Of a stretch of DNA of 64,000 nt, positions 36,777-49,089 are shown piece after piece. This DNA comes from JBBIPZ01 sp037442505 [NCBI: Deltaproteobacteria bacterium]. Its GTDB lineage: Bacteria > CALINM01. Below the pieces are notes generated by a model, which worked only from the letters and a program-made list of their open reading frames with translations, had not been told where the DNA came from and did no database searches. Location: the NCBI GenBank assembly GCA_037442505.1, contig JBBIPZ010000005.1, positions 42,305 to 106,304 on the forward strand, in the 5' to 3' direction. A program made the position numbers and the translations under genes. The stretch's first letter is position 1. Each line of letters opens with the position of its first letter.

Positions 36777-36995
36777 ATGATTATAACAAGCTCAGCCATT
36801 AAATTGTGCGTTACTTGTAAACACTTACACGGATTAAAAAGAAAAAATTTGCCGAACGAAAAAATCCGCTGTGAATCTCTTACAAATAGTTACAAATTTA
36901 AGTGTAAAAATGAGTTATCAAAGAAGTACGGTTTAATGATAACAATAAACGATACCTGCAGTTTATGGGAAAAATTTGAAGCTAATCAAATATAA
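36777..36995 (+). CDS. Small cysteine-rich protein
   Basis: A 72-residue soluble protein with five Cys at about positions 11, 14, 32, 43 and 61. The CVTC pair starts the set. The arrangement suggests a zinc or Fe-S site. The ATG at 36777 follows AATAAGGAT, a credible ribosome site. An in-frame TTG 12 codons upstream lacks one. I do not recognise the family; it lies alone after the two-component genes. Confidence 0.6.
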   Translation: MIITSSAIKLCVTCKHLHGLKRKNLPNEKIRCESLTNSYKFKCKNELSKKYGLMITINDTCSLWEKFEANQI

Positions 36996-37047
36996 AAATA
37001 AATTGTCCCTCTTACAACTCTCCCAGTTGCAAAACAGGGGCATTACA

Positions 37048-37086
37048 GGCGGGGAATAAAGTTTTAAATTAAATTTACTCCCCGCC
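37048..37086. repeat. GC-rich inverted repeat in intergenic region
   Basis: GGCGGGGA (37048-37055) and TCCCCGCC (37079-37086) form a stem that can extend inward through AT pairs with mismatches. It is the main structure in the 307-base non-coding stretch 36996-37302. The downstream side on the plus strand is AAAAAAA and not a U-tract, so it is not a textbook terminator on either strand. It may end the transcript of the Cys-rich gene or tmRNA. Confidence 0.45.
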
Positions 37087-37221
37087 AAAAAAAGACAATA
37101 AATTTATTTCAAAACTTACTCATACATCTTCTTTAAACAAATTGATTTCACCACACTGTGATGAAGGTTCTCGATGTTGCACTGGAATAATAATTGAAAT
37201 TACCTGATAGCTTGTTTAATG

Positions 37222-37240
37222 TAATCTAACTATTAGATTA
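37222..37240. repeat. Perfect AT-rich hairpin downstream of tmRNA
   Basis: TAATCTAA (37222-37229), a 3-base loop and TTAGATTA (37233-37240) make a perfect 8-bp stem about 60 bases beyond the 3' end of the minus-strand tmRNA gene. It could be part of the tmRNA termination or processing region. No U-tract is visible. Confidence 0.3.
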
Positions 37241-37302
37241 GTTTGAGGACGGTAAGCGATTTTTAGTGAGCTTAACTCGAATGCAACTATATGGTGGAAA
37301 TT

Positions 37303-37652
37303 TGGTGGAGGTGGCGGGAATCGAACCCGCGTCCGAAAAGGTCCAACCTTGAACCACTACAGGCTTGTTCAGGATTTTAGAATTCTCTTTTAAAACTCCT
37401 CCTGACAGGATTTTTAAAAAATAGCCTTATAGTGTCTCGTCTTTCAGGTCTAAGGCAAACCAAGAAAGACTATCCTGCATTACTGACGACCGCTTAAGCC
37501 TACAGGAAAACCTAAGCAACCGTTGCTGTCTTAATTAAGCAGCAAGAGCAAGTTTTGGTTCGGCACTTGTGTGCGTGAGCCTGTTTTACGAGGTAGCCCA
37601 CCTCGGCCTGCAATCCAAAGCCTTTCCTCCACGTCGAAACCTTTACACCCCC
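37303..37652 (-). ncRNA. ssrA: Transfer-messenger RNA (tmRNA)
   Basis: The gene is about 350 nt. On the minus strand the 5' end GGGGGTGTAAAGGTTTCGAC and the 3' end with GGTTCGATTCCCGCCACCTCCA plus encoded CCA form the tRNA-like domain with acceptor pairing. An internal frame gives a tag ending AEPKLALAA followed by TAA, with the LALAA degradation tail typical of ssrA tags. The exact resume codon is uncertain. tmRNA rescues stalled ribosomes with SmpB, whose gene lies 38 bp upstream on the same strand, so they may share a transcript. Confidence 0.95.
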
Positions 37653-37690
37653 TTATAGGGTTATCAATTGTCAATGAACAAAACGAACCT

Positions 37691-38161
37691 TTATCTTATT
37701 TTATAATGTTTTTCGATCTTTTCTAATGCCCTTTTTGCTTCGCGTTCTTTGATTTTCTGTTTTTTGTCGTATTCTCTTTTTCCTTTAGCAAGACCAAACT
37801 CTAATTTAATTATACCAGACTTATAATAAAGTTTCAATGGAACGAGGGAATAACCTTTTTGCAACACTTTACCTATTAGTCTATTTATTTCGTGTTTGTG
37901 TAGCAAAAGCTTTCTTACGGCAGTGGGTTCGTGTTGTTTATGAGTTCCAAAAGGGTATGGTTGTATATTCATATTATGGATAAAGGCTTCACCGTTTCTT
38001 ATTAATATAAATGCGTCTTGAATATTTACTTTTCCAAGTCTAATAGATTTTACTTCTGTGCCTTTTAGAACAATACCAGCTTCAAGTTTTTCTTCGATTT
38101 CGTAATTATAGAAGGCTTTTTTATTTTCTGTAACTATTTTTATATTTGCTTGATTACTCAT
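37691..38161 (-). CDS. smpB: SsrA-binding protein
   Basis: A 156-residue small basic RNA-binding protein that delivers tmRNA to stalled ribosomes. Characteristic stretches are NKKAFYNYEIEEKLEAGIVLKGTEVKS, IHNMNIQPYPFGTH and the basic C-terminal tail KGKREYDKKQKIKEREAKR. Its neighbour is the tmRNA gene. It is divergent from the adenylate cyclase gene. Confidence 0.97.
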   Translation of the reverse strand: MSNQANIKIVTENKKAFYNYEIEEKLEAGIVLKGTEVKSIRLGKVNIQDAFILIRNGEAFIHNMNIQPYPFGTHKQHEPTAVRKLLLHKHEINRLIGKVLQKGYSLVPLKLYYKSGIIKLEFGLAKGKREYDKKQKIKEREAKRALEKIEKHYKIR

Positions 38162-38185
38162 AGTCTTTATTTTATCATTAATTCT

Positions 38186-40081
38186 ATGACAAAACCAGAT
38201 TTTAAGAAGCAGCTTGTCTATTTTGCAATAATAACGCTGATTTTCATCTGTTGTATAGGGTTATCTTATATTGGGTTGCCTTTGTTTTATCAGCTTGAAC
38301 TTAAAAGTTATGATGTCAGGCTTAACTTTTTCACTAATAAACAAGTTACCGATGAAATTGTTATAGCTGCTATAGATAATAAAAGTGTTAGTGAGATAGG
38401 CAGATGGCCGTGGAGTAGAAAAGTTTTCTCTAAAATGGTTGATAAGATTTCACAAGCTGGTGCAAAAGTTATCGCAATTGACGTGCTATATCCAGAAAAA
38501 ACAAATGAAGATAACTTTCTGATAAAGTCGTTAGATAATGGAAAAACTGTATTGGCGACTTCGTTTAGCTTTGAAGAAGAAAAACTCGAAACCGCAGAAT
38601 TTATTGATATTTTAAGCAAAAATAGCTATTCACTTGTAAATGAAAATTACCCACATGATACACCAGAAGCGATTGGAACTGTAAGACCTTTTGATGAACT
38701 TGCAAAAAAAGTCAGGTATTTGGGGCATATAAATATGTTTCCAGACATTGATGGAATTGTTAGAAAGGAGTTTGTCGCAATAAAATATCAAGATGTTTAT
38801 TTGCCTTCGCTTGCAGTGCAGACATTCAAAGTTTATAAAGATATTTCCGATGATGATATTATTTTCTTGCCCGGCAAAGGCTTAATAATTAAAGAAATGC
38901 AGGTGCCTTTGGACATTAACTCTGGTTTTTTGATTAACTATACTGGTGGAGAGGGCGTTTTTAAACGTATCTCTATGTCAGACATATATTTTGGAAGAGT
39001 AAAAAAAGAAGAGATAGCTAATAAAATTGTTTTAATAGGTGCAACGGCATTAGGTATATATGATTTAAGGGTGACTCCAACTTCCCAAAATATGCCTGGT
39101 ATTGAAAAGCATGCATTTGTGATTCAAAATTTTTTAACAGGGAAGTTTTTAAAACAGACAAGGTATAAAACTACTCTCTCCTTTATGGCTCTGATATATC
39201 TTTTATTCCTGATTTTTGGTAAAAAATTTAAAGTAAAAGGAGTAACCATATTAGGCCTTTCAATCTTTTTGTTTTACACTGCAACCTGTTTTGTTGTTTT
39301 TGAAAAATTTAATTTATGGCTTAATTATGTGTATCCTACTTTACTAAATTTCAATCTTTTTCTGGTTATTCTTGTGTATAAATATGCAGTTGAAGAGAGA
39401 AGTGGACGAGAAATACGAAAGATTTTTTCAAGCTATGTAAGTGACAAAATAGTTAATGAACTTATTAAAAATCCTGAAATGGCTAAATTAGGTGGTGTAA
39501 AAAAAGAAATTACGGTTTTATTTGCTGATGCGAGAGGTTTTACAACTTTTTCTGAACATCATACTCCAGAGGAGGTCGTAAACATTCTAAATGAGCTTTT
39601 AGGCGCAATGACGGATGTGATTATGGCTAATGATGGCACGCTTGATAAATTTGTTGGTGATGAGATAATGGCTTTGTGGAACGTTCCGCTTGATCAAACA
39701 AATCATGCAGAATTAGCCGTAAAATGTGCGATTGAAATGATAAGGAAAAATCGCGATTTAGTTGATAAATGGAAATCTGAAGGCAAAGACCCTTTAATGC
39801 TTGGAATTGGAATAAATACTGGTGAGGCGATCGCAGGTAATATGGGGGCAGAAGGGAAAAAGATGGATTACACTGTTATTGGTGATACTGTAAATTTAGG
39901 GGCAAGAGTCGAAGCTTTAACGCGCCCACTTGATGCTGATATTTTGATAACAGAATACACTTACAATAAAATTACTGCATTCATTCAGAATGCGTATGAT
40001 ATTGAAATTATTGAATGTGAACCTCAAAAAGTTAAAGGAAAGGCAGAGCCTATCAGAATTTTCAAGATAGTTGTTAAATAG
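38186..40081 (+). CDS. CHASE2-domain adenylate/guanylate cyclase
   Basis: A membrane signalling protein of about 631 residues. It has an N-terminal transmembrane helix, an extracytoplasmic CHASE2 domain (DEIVIAAIDNKSVSEIGRWPWSR near residue 50), three closely spaced transmembrane helices (about 315-400) and a class III cyclase domain. The latter shows ITVLFADARGFTTFSE, DKFVGDEIMALWN and TVIGDTVNLGARVE, with both metal Asp residues. It should make cAMP (or cGMP). I prefer ATG 38186, since the in-frame start at 38150 lies inside the smpB coding region. Confidence 0.9.
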   Translation: MTKPDFKKQLVYFAIITLIFICCIGLSYIGLPLFYQLELKSYDVRLNFFTNKQVTDEIVIAAIDNKSVSEIGRWPWSRKVFSKMVDKISQAGAKVIAIDVLYPEKTNEDNFLIKSLDNGKTVLATSFSFEEEKLETAEFIDILSKNSYSLVNENYPHDTPEAIGTVRPFDELAKKVRYLGHINMFPDIDGIVRKEFVAIKYQDVYLPSLAVQTFKVYKDISDDDIIFLPGKGLIIKEMQVPLDINSGFLINYTGGEGVFKRISMSDIYFGRVKKEEIANKIVLIGATALGIYDLRVTPTSQNMPGIEKHAFVIQNFLTGKFLKQTRYKTTLSFMALIYLLFLIFGKKFKVKGVTILGLSIFLFYTATCFVVFEKFNLWLNYVYPTLLNFNLFLVILVYKYAVEERSGREIRKIFSSYVSDKIVNELIKNPEMAKLGGVKKEITVLFADARGFTTFSEHHTPEEVVNILNELLGAMTDVIMANDGTLDKFVGDEIMALWNVPLDQTNHAELAVKCAIEMIRKNRDLVDKWKSEGKDPLMLGIGINTGEAIAGNMGAEGKKMDYTVIGDTVNLGARVEALTRPLDADILITEYTYNKITAFIQNAYDIEIIECEPQKVKGKAEPIRIFKIVVK

Positions 40082-40109
40082 CTTACTTTTAATCACAATG
40101 TTTGTAATA

Positions 40110-40137
40110 TTGAAAAAAAAACTCTATCGGTTATAAT
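40110..40137 (+). promoter_or_regulatory. Promoter of the nitroreductase gene
   Basis: TTGAAA (40110-40115), a 16-base spacer and a perfect TATAAT (40132-40137). The ATG begins 6 bases after the -10 box, so the predicted transcript starts at or next to the start codon (leaderless). Confidence 0.6.
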
Positions 40138-40143
40138 GATACT

Positions 40144-40734
40144 ATGAATTTTTTAGAACTGGCAAAAAAAAGGCGAAGCATTAGAGTTTTTGAAGATAAA
40201 GACGTTTCAAACGAAGATATAAAGAAGATACTTGAAGCAGGTAATCTTGCGCCATCTGCTCACAACAAACAGTCGTGGAAGTTTGTTGTGATAAGAGGCA
40301 ATAGCAAAAAGAAGCTCGCAACGATGATTAATGAGCTTTCAGAACTTTTTCCCAAAAAAAGCAGACTGTTGCTTAGAATGGCTTCAAAATCAATTAATTC
40401 TTCGCCAGTTGTGATAGCAGTATTAAGTACTGGAGAGTTGGTCCAGGAGGTATCTGACTTTGGGGAAGAGTATAAAAGAGACATCGAAAAATTTTTTAGA
40501 GAAATGGAAGTTCAGAGTGCTTCAGCAGCGGTTCAAAATATGCTTTTGCAGGCTACAGAACTGGGGCTGGGAAGTGTATGGTTAGGTATAGTAGTATTGG
40601 TTGCACCTCAGATAGAGTGTTTTTTAGGGATAGAAGGCAAGCTTTTAGCGATGATACCAATTGGTTATCCGTCTAAAAGTTATGTGCCGCCTAAAAAAAA
40701 GTCTTTGACTGACGTTGTGATAGAAATATTTTGA
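40144..40734 (+). CDS. Nitroreductase family protein
   Basis: A 196-residue FMN-dependent nitroreductase. The N-terminus RRSIRVFEDKDVSNEDIKKILEAGNLAPSAHNKQSWKFVVI carries the FMN-phosphate contacts, and AVQNMLLQATELGLGSVWLG is the second family motif. Such enzymes reduce nitro groups, quinones or flavins with NAD(P)H. The natural substrate is not indicated by context. It has its own promoter. Confidence 0.88.
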   Translation: MNFLELAKKRRSIRVFEDKDVSNEDIKKILEAGNLAPSAHNKQSWKFVVIRGNSKKKLATMINELSELFPKKSRLLLRMASKSINSSPVVIAVLSTGELVQEVSDFGEEYKRDIEKFFREMEVQSASAAVQNMLLQATELGLGSVWLGIVVLVAPQIECFLGIEGKLLAMIPIGYPSKSYVPPKKKSLTDVVIEIF

Positions 40735-40802
40735 AATCGCAATATGTTATTACAATAACTTGACTTAGTGATGATTTTACCGTAACCTTTAATATTATTT
40801 TT

Positions 40803-41324
40803 ATGAAAAAAATTTTGTTTTTTATTATATTTTTGCTTTTTATTGGCTGTATCGAATCGCCTGAAATTTCAATTAAAGATATCAGGTTAGATGGAATTGT
40901 TGAAGGGGATATCAAGCTTAAAATCATGGTTGATATCTTTAATCCCAACAGTTTTTCGGTTACTTTAAAGTATGTTGATTATAAACTTTACAACGATAAT
41001 GTACCGTGCGGTTCTGGTGTATGGGAGGGTGATGAAGTTTTAGAAGCTAATTCTACTAAAACACTTCCTTTTTTAGTTTCAATTAACAAAGATATGATGG
41101 TAAAACTGTTTGCTGCATTTTTAAAGGGCAAAACTGGTGAATTTCAATCTAAGATCAGGGTTGATATTAAAGCAATGCTACAAAAATACGGAAAATTGTT
41201 CAATTACAACTACACATGGAGTTTTAAGAATAAGGGAAAAGATAAGAATACAGACTCAAAATCTGATTCAAAAGGAAAAATAGAAAAACATAATTTGGAA
41301 TACAATAATATTCAAGGCTATTAA
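40803..41324 (+). CDS. LEA14-like lipoprotein
   Basis: A 173-residue lipoprotein. The signal peptide ends in the lipobox LFIGC, with Cys near residue 17. The mature part has a LEA type-2/WHy-like beta sandwich (ISIKDIRLDGIVEGDIKLKIMVDIFNPNSFSVTLKYVDYKLY...). The C-terminal 30 residues are Lys/Asp/Ser-rich. It starts 2 bases beyond a TATTATTTTT stretch with a TTGACT at 40760. It precedes the KDO operon by 8 bp, so a role in the envelope is plausible. Confidence 0.75.
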   Translation: MKKILFFIIFLLFIGCIESPEISIKDIRLDGIVEGDIKLKIMVDIFNPNSFSVTLKYVDYKLYNDNVPCGSGVWEGDEVLEANSTKTLPFLVSINKDMMVKLFAAFLKGKTGEFQSKIRVDIKAMLQKYGKLFNYNYTWSFKNKGKDKNTDSKSDSKGKIEKHNLEYNNIQGY

Positions 41325-41332
41325 GATTTATA

Positions 41333-44596
<3,264 letters not shown>

Positions 44597-44603
<7 letters not shown>

Positions 44604-45562
44604 TTGAAACAGCAAAAGAAGTTATTAAAATAGAGTTACAAGCAGTTGAAGAACTATTAAACAAAATTGATAAATCTTTTGAGGATGCATGCAAAATTTT
44701 TTATGAATGTAAAGGCAAAGTCATCGTTACAGGTATTGGTAAATCGGGCATTATAGGGCAAAAAATTGCCGCCACTCTTGCAAGTACAGGTACACCAGCC
44801 TTTTTCATGCATCCAGCTGAAGGGTTACATGGAGATTTAGGTGTTATTAGCAAAAAGGATGTTGTTTTAGCGATCTCGAATAGTGGTGCATCAGAAGAGG
44901 TTGTTAAGCTTCTTCCCATCTTTAAGAGACTTGGCGTAAAAATAGTTGTTATGACTGGAAAAAAACGTTCTGTTCTGGCTAAGGCTGGTGATGTTGTGCT
45001 TGACATTAGTGTTAAAAAAGAAGCATGTCCTTTTAACTTAGCGCCAACTGCATCAACAACTGTTACACTCGTTTTGGGTGATGCCATAGCTGTAGCGTTA
45101 ATTAAGATGAGAGGATTTAAAGAGGAAGATTTTGCATTACGTCATCCTGGTGGCAGCTTAGGAAAAAGACTATTACTTAAGGTTTTTGACCTTATGCATA
45201 CTGGAGATGAAATACCACTTGTACGACACGATATTTTAATGAAAAATGCATTGTTTGAGATAACATCAAAAAAATTAGGATGTACGGGTGTACTTGATAG
45301 TGAAGGTAAACTTATAGGAATTATAACAGATGGGGATTTGCGTAGGGCTTTAGCTAAATACCAAGATGTGTTGAACAAAGCTGCCCATGAATTAATGACA
45401 CAAAACCCTAAATGGATCACAAAAGATGAGCTCGCAGCAAAGGCTTTACAGATTATGGAAAACTATTCGATAACCTCACTATTCGTTTTTGACACAGATA
45501 AAAAAGATAGTCTTGTGGGTATTATTCATCTGCACGATATTTTGAAGGCTGGTATAGTATGA
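44597..45562 (+). CDS. kdsD: Arabinose-5-phosphate isomerase
   Basis: A 321-residue protein with an N-terminal SIS sugar isomerase domain (VIVTGIGKSGIIGQKIAATLASTGTPAFFMHPAEGLHGDLG) and two C-terminal CBS motifs (about 205-315). It converts ribulose-5-phosphate to arabinose-5-phosphate, the first step to KDO. The gene order A-D-C confirms the assignment over other KpsF-like isomerases. Confidence 0.94.
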
Positions 45563-46095
45563 TTTTTGAATCTGAAAAGATACTACAAAAGGCATCTTCT
45601 GTTTCTTTACTTCTTATGGATGTAGACGGGGTATTAACAGATGGAAGAATTATCTATGACAGTGATGGTAAAGAACTTAAATTTTTTCACGTGAGAGATG
45701 GACATGGATTGAAGCTAATTTTAAGATATGGAGTAAAGACGGGGATAATAACTGGAAGAAGCTCTAATATTGTCAATAAAAGGGCGGCAGAACTGGGCAT
45801 AGAATATGTGTATCAAAATGCAAAAAATAAAAAAGATGTTATTGAGCAAATATTACTTGAACAACAGCTTCTTCCTGAACAGGTCGCCTATATCGGTGAT
45901 GATATCGTTGATATTCCAGTCTTTAGAAGGGTAGGGTTCAGGATTACAGTACCAGATGCACCATACGAAGTAAGGCAGGAAGTAGATTACGTAACATTAA
46001 ACTATGCGGGTAAAGGTGCAGTCAGAGAGGTTTGTGAAATTATATTAAAGGCTAAAGGTTTCTGGCAGCAAGTTATAGAAGACTATAAGGCATAA
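45559..46095 (+). CDS. kdsC: KDO-8-phosphate phosphatase
   Basis: A 178-residue HAD-superfamily phosphatase of the KdsC type. The nucleophile motif is LLMDVDGVLTDGRI near residue 19, and GIITGRSS and YIGDDIVDIPV supply the other HAD motifs. It releases phosphate from KDO-8-phosphate before KdsB. It overlaps kdsD by 4 bp. Confidence 0.93.
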   Translation: MIFESEKILQKASSVSLLLMDVDGVLTDGRIIYDSDGKELKFFHVRDGHGLKLILRYGVKTGIITGRSSNIVNKRAAELGIEYVYQNAKNKKDVIEQILLEQQLLPEQVAYIGDDIVDIPVFRRVGFRITVPDAPYEVRQEVDYVTLNYAGKGAVREVCEIILKAKGFWQQVIEDYKA

Positions 46096-46099
46096 ATAT

Positions 46100-46555
46100 A
46101 TGACAAATAACGAATTAAGTAAAAATATTTTATCTATTTTACTTGATTCCACCTCACAAAAACTAAAATTTAGCGATTTAGTTACAGCTACCGGCGTTGA
46201 TAAAAAACGTCTCGCATTGAACCTTTTTTACCTTGAGGCTAATGGTTTTGTTGAACTAAGGTCTGTTTATAGTAGTGATTCTTTGTTTCCGGAAATTTAT
46301 TTTGTGTCTCTTAAACAAAAAGGTTTATATTTTGCTGAAAACTCTAAAAGATTAGATGCTATCTTCCCTTCAAATATGGACTACAGTTTAGCTAATTTGC
46401 CACAGCTTCTGGAAAATTTAAAAAATGCCTTAAAAAATTGGGCTGACGATGATCCCGAAAAACTAAAACTCTACTCTGAAATAAACAACTTTTTCAGTAA
46501 TCCGTTATTTATAGAGTTTATCGAGGAATGCTATAGTGGCAAAAAGCCAAGATAG
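46100..46555 (+). CDS. Hypothetical protein, winged-helix-like N-terminus
   Basis: A 151-residue soluble protein. The first 75 residues resemble a winged helix (helix SKNILSILLDS, then VTATGVDKKRLALNLFYLEANGFVEL). The remainder is helical and acidic. I do not recognise a family. It lies 4 bp after kdsC and overlaps the next unknown gene by 20 bp, so both are translated in the kds-gpsA operon. Confidence 0.6.
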   Translation: MTNNELSKNILSILLDSTSQKLKFSDLVTATGVDKKRLALNLFYLEANGFVELRSVYSSDSLFPEIYFVSLKQKGLYFAENSKRLDAIFPSNMDYSLANLPQLLENLKNALKNWADDDPEKLKLYSEINNFFSNPLFIEFIEECYSGKKPR

Positions 46556-48068
46556 TTCAATATCTTATGCACTTTTGTCAAGAAAACAGTTTCTCGAACT
46601 TCTTAAACAACTAAAACTTAATAAAAATTTTTCCCCAGATGAGATGTTACGCATTGCCGAACTAATTCAAAATTTTGACAAAATGTTTTATCCATTGATA
46701 GTAGAAGAGTTTGCAAATGCAGATTCTGAAGTGCTTATACAAAAATATGAATATTTAATGAAATATCTTGACTATCAAGGTTTTACAACACCTCTTATAG
46801 ATTTGCTTAACAATCAAATAAAGGACTTCAGGATTAAGAGAGCCATAATCAATGTACTTAAATTTTACAATGTAGAATTCACATCACCTAAACTTAAACA
46901 GTTTCAAAAGAATGAGGATGAGCTTTTTAAATCTTTAAAGATTAGAGCGCTGCATGCTAACAAAAAAGATCTAAACAATTTGGCAGAAATTATGCAAGAT
47001 TTTTGGCTACTTGAAGAAGGTGCTATGGTCACATTGGTTAAAGAGCTTGCCAGAGAAGGCGTCCTGGCAATTCCTATTCTGGAGCTTCTGCTAAACACTG
47101 GAATAAATAATGTTGTCAATGAGATAATATCGCAACTTGGTAAGATTAAGAATTCTCTTAGCTTAACTGTGTTGGAAAAGGCAAAACATTACCTTCCATC
47201 AGAATATTATGCGGAGGTTGACAAGAGTATTCGAAGACTTAATTTTATGTGGATTACAGAAATAGAAAAAGAGAAAAAAGATTTTACAATTGAAAAAACG
47301 TTTTTAAGTTATCCAGCAGAGTTTTTAAGTCGATATATTATGTTCTGGATAAAAGATGATTCGTCTAATCATCTAATAGTTTTAAATGTTACAAAAAAAA
47401 GAGGTATTTCAGATTTTATAAATGTGAACTTTTATTTATCAAAGGATGAAGTTTTAGAAAAAATAAATCGCTTCCAGCAAGAGCTATTATTAAGAGAAGT
47501 TCACAATGAGTATGTAAAAATCTTTTTTTCAGAAGGTATTAGAAATAACTATGTCAATAAAGTCCCATTTCATCCGCTCTTTCCTGTAATTTCAACCCTG
47601 CTGCCGGTAGATTTTATACGTCCCGTTCCCAACGACCCATCGATAATTTTAAATAAATTTGAAGGGCACAGGTTAAAGTCTGATAAATCAATTGATTGGG
47701 TAAAATATACAGATAAATTAACCAATATTATAAAAACATTAAACTGGCTAATTAAAGATGATAGATTTAAAGATATCGTTCGTAAATGGTACCTGGACAG
47801 CGAAAAACATTCTGTGTGGCTGGACGATTTATTAGTAAGGAAGGTTTTAAGGGAAATTATTATCCCAAATCTTTATGATTGGAAAGAAATGCTGTTTTTA
47901 CTTTCGGATTTTATGTATAATACGGGGGAAGAAAAGGAACTGGCAAGGCTATTTGTTCAATTGGCTTCAACTCTTAACAATAATATTGAAGAAATGGAGC
48001 AAAATGAGTTGTTAAAGTTGATTATTATTGAGAGTAAAAACTTTTTAATAAAATACGAGGAGGATTAG
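46536..48068 (+). CDS. Hypothetical helical-repeat protein
   Basis: A 510-residue predicted cytoplasmic protein, largely alpha-helical, with HEAT-like repeats in the first 230 residues and no signal peptide. The C-terminal half (about 230-510) contains a mixed segment (KTFLSYPAEFLSRYIMFWIKDDS and DFINVNFYLSKDEV). It starts at GTG with GAGGA eight bases upstream. I cannot name a function. Tight packing between kdsC and gpsA suggests it matters for envelope or lipid metabolism, but that is only context. Confidence 0.6.
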   Translation: MAKSQDSSISYALLSRKQFLELLKQLKLNKNFSPDEMLRIAELIQNFDKMFYPLIVEEFANADSEVLIQKYEYLMKYLDYQGFTTPLIDLLNNQIKDFRIKRAIINVLKFYNVEFTSPKLKQFQKNEDELFKSLKIRALHANKKDLNNLAEIMQDFWLLEEGAMVTLVKELAREGVLAIPILELLLNTGINNVVNEIISQLGKIKNSLSLTVLEKAKHYLPSEYYAEVDKSIRRLNFMWITEIEKEKKDFTIEKTFLSYPAEFLSRYIMFWIKDDSSNHLIVLNVTKKRGISDFINVNFYLSKDEVLEKINRFQQELLLREVHNEYVKIFFSEGIRNNYVNKVPFHPLFPVISTLLPVDFIRPVPNDPSIILNKFEGHRLKSDKSIDWVKYTDKLTNIIKTLNWLIKDDRFKDIVRKWYLDSEKHSVWLDDLLVRKVLREIIIPNLYDWKEMLFLLSDFMYNTGEEKELARLFVQLASTLNNNIEEMEQNELLKLIIIESKNFLIKYEED

Positions 48069-48070
48069 AT

Positions 48071-49081
48071 TTGAAGATTTCTGTTATTGGTGCTGGTAGT
48101 TTTGGTACCGCGTTGTCAAATCTTTTTGCATCAATTCATGAGAATGTTTATTTGTGGGTTTACGAAGAAGATGTGTATCAGGCAATCAAAGATTTACGCG
48201 AGAATGTTATATTTATGCCGGGTATAAAACTTGAAAAAAATATAATTCCTACAAGAGACATTTCAGAAGCTTTAAAAGATGCTGATGTTGTTTTTATAGT
48301 TGTTCCATCTCATGTAGTTCGTATTATCGTAAAACAGATGAAACAGCATCTATCACGAAAAACGATAATAGTCTCTGTTGCAAAAGGCATTGAAAACGAA
48401 ACAAATCTTTTAATGGCGGACGTTGTTTTAGAAGTTTTAGGTGCTGAATTTGATGAAAACGTTTGTGTACTTTCCGGTCCGAGTTTTGCAAAAGAGGTTG
48501 CAGAAAAAAAACCTACTCTTGTTGTTGCAGCATCCAAAAATATCGAAAAAGCGACATTTATTCAGAAAACATTTTCTTCTCAGATATTTAGAATTTACAC
48601 TTCTGATGATATCATAGGTGTAGAGCTTGGTGGTGCAGTAAAGAATGTTATTGCTATCGCTGCTGGAATGTGCGACGGTATGAATTTGGGATACAACGGT
48701 ATGGCTGCATTAATTACAAGAGGGCTTGCAGAAATGACAAGGTTAGGTGTTGCTATGGGTGCCAATCCTCTAACATTTAAAGGCTTGTCAGGTTTGGGTG
48801 ATCTGGTTCTTACATGTACGGGTGCGTTAAGCAGAAATAGGCAGGTTGGTACAAAATTAGCAATGGGGAAAAGTATAGAAGATATACAGAAAGAGATGCG
48901 GATGGTAGCAGAAGGAGTCAAAACATCTAAGTCAGTTTACGAGCTTTCAAAGAAGCATAATGTTGATATGCCTATTTCTGAACAAGTTTATAGGATAATT
49001 TATGAGTCTAAATCTCCTACAATTGCCCTGCAAGAGTTGATGTTGAGAGAACTTAAGTTTGAAAGAGAATACCTTATTTAG
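48071..49081 (+). CDS. gpsA: Glycerol-3-phosphate dehydrogenase [NAD(P)+]
   Basis: A 336-residue enzyme reducing dihydroxyacetone phosphate to sn-glycerol-3-phosphate, the backbone of phospholipids. It has ISVIGAGSFGTALSNLFA, the catalytic-Lys region GVELGGAVKNVIAIAAGMCDG and GLSGLGDLVLTCTGALSRNRQ. The start is a TTG preceded by AGGAGG at 48058-48063 with 7-base spacing. Confidence 0.95.
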   Translation: MKISVIGAGSFGTALSNLFASIHENVYLWVYEEDVYQAIKDLRENVIFMPGIKLEKNIIPTRDISEALKDADVVFIVVPSHVVRIIVKQMKQHLSRKTIIVSVAKGIENETNLLMADVVLEVLGAEFDENVCVLSGPSFAKEVAEKKPTLVVAASKNIEKATFIQKTFSSQIFRIYTSDDIIGVELGGAVKNVIAIAAGMCDGMNLGYNGMAALITRGLAEMTRLGVAMGANPLTFKGLSGLGDLVLTCTGALSRNRQVGTKLAMGKSIEDIQKEMRMVAEGVKTSKSVYELSKKHNVDMPISEQVYRIIYESKSPTIALQELMLRELKFEREYLI

Positions 49082-49089
49082 GGGGTATT

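Noticed and set aside
37048-37086. Rho-independent terminator
   Set aside because: The stem is strong, but the flank is A-rich on the plus strand and there is no U-tract after the stem in either direction. It is kept only as an inverted repeat.
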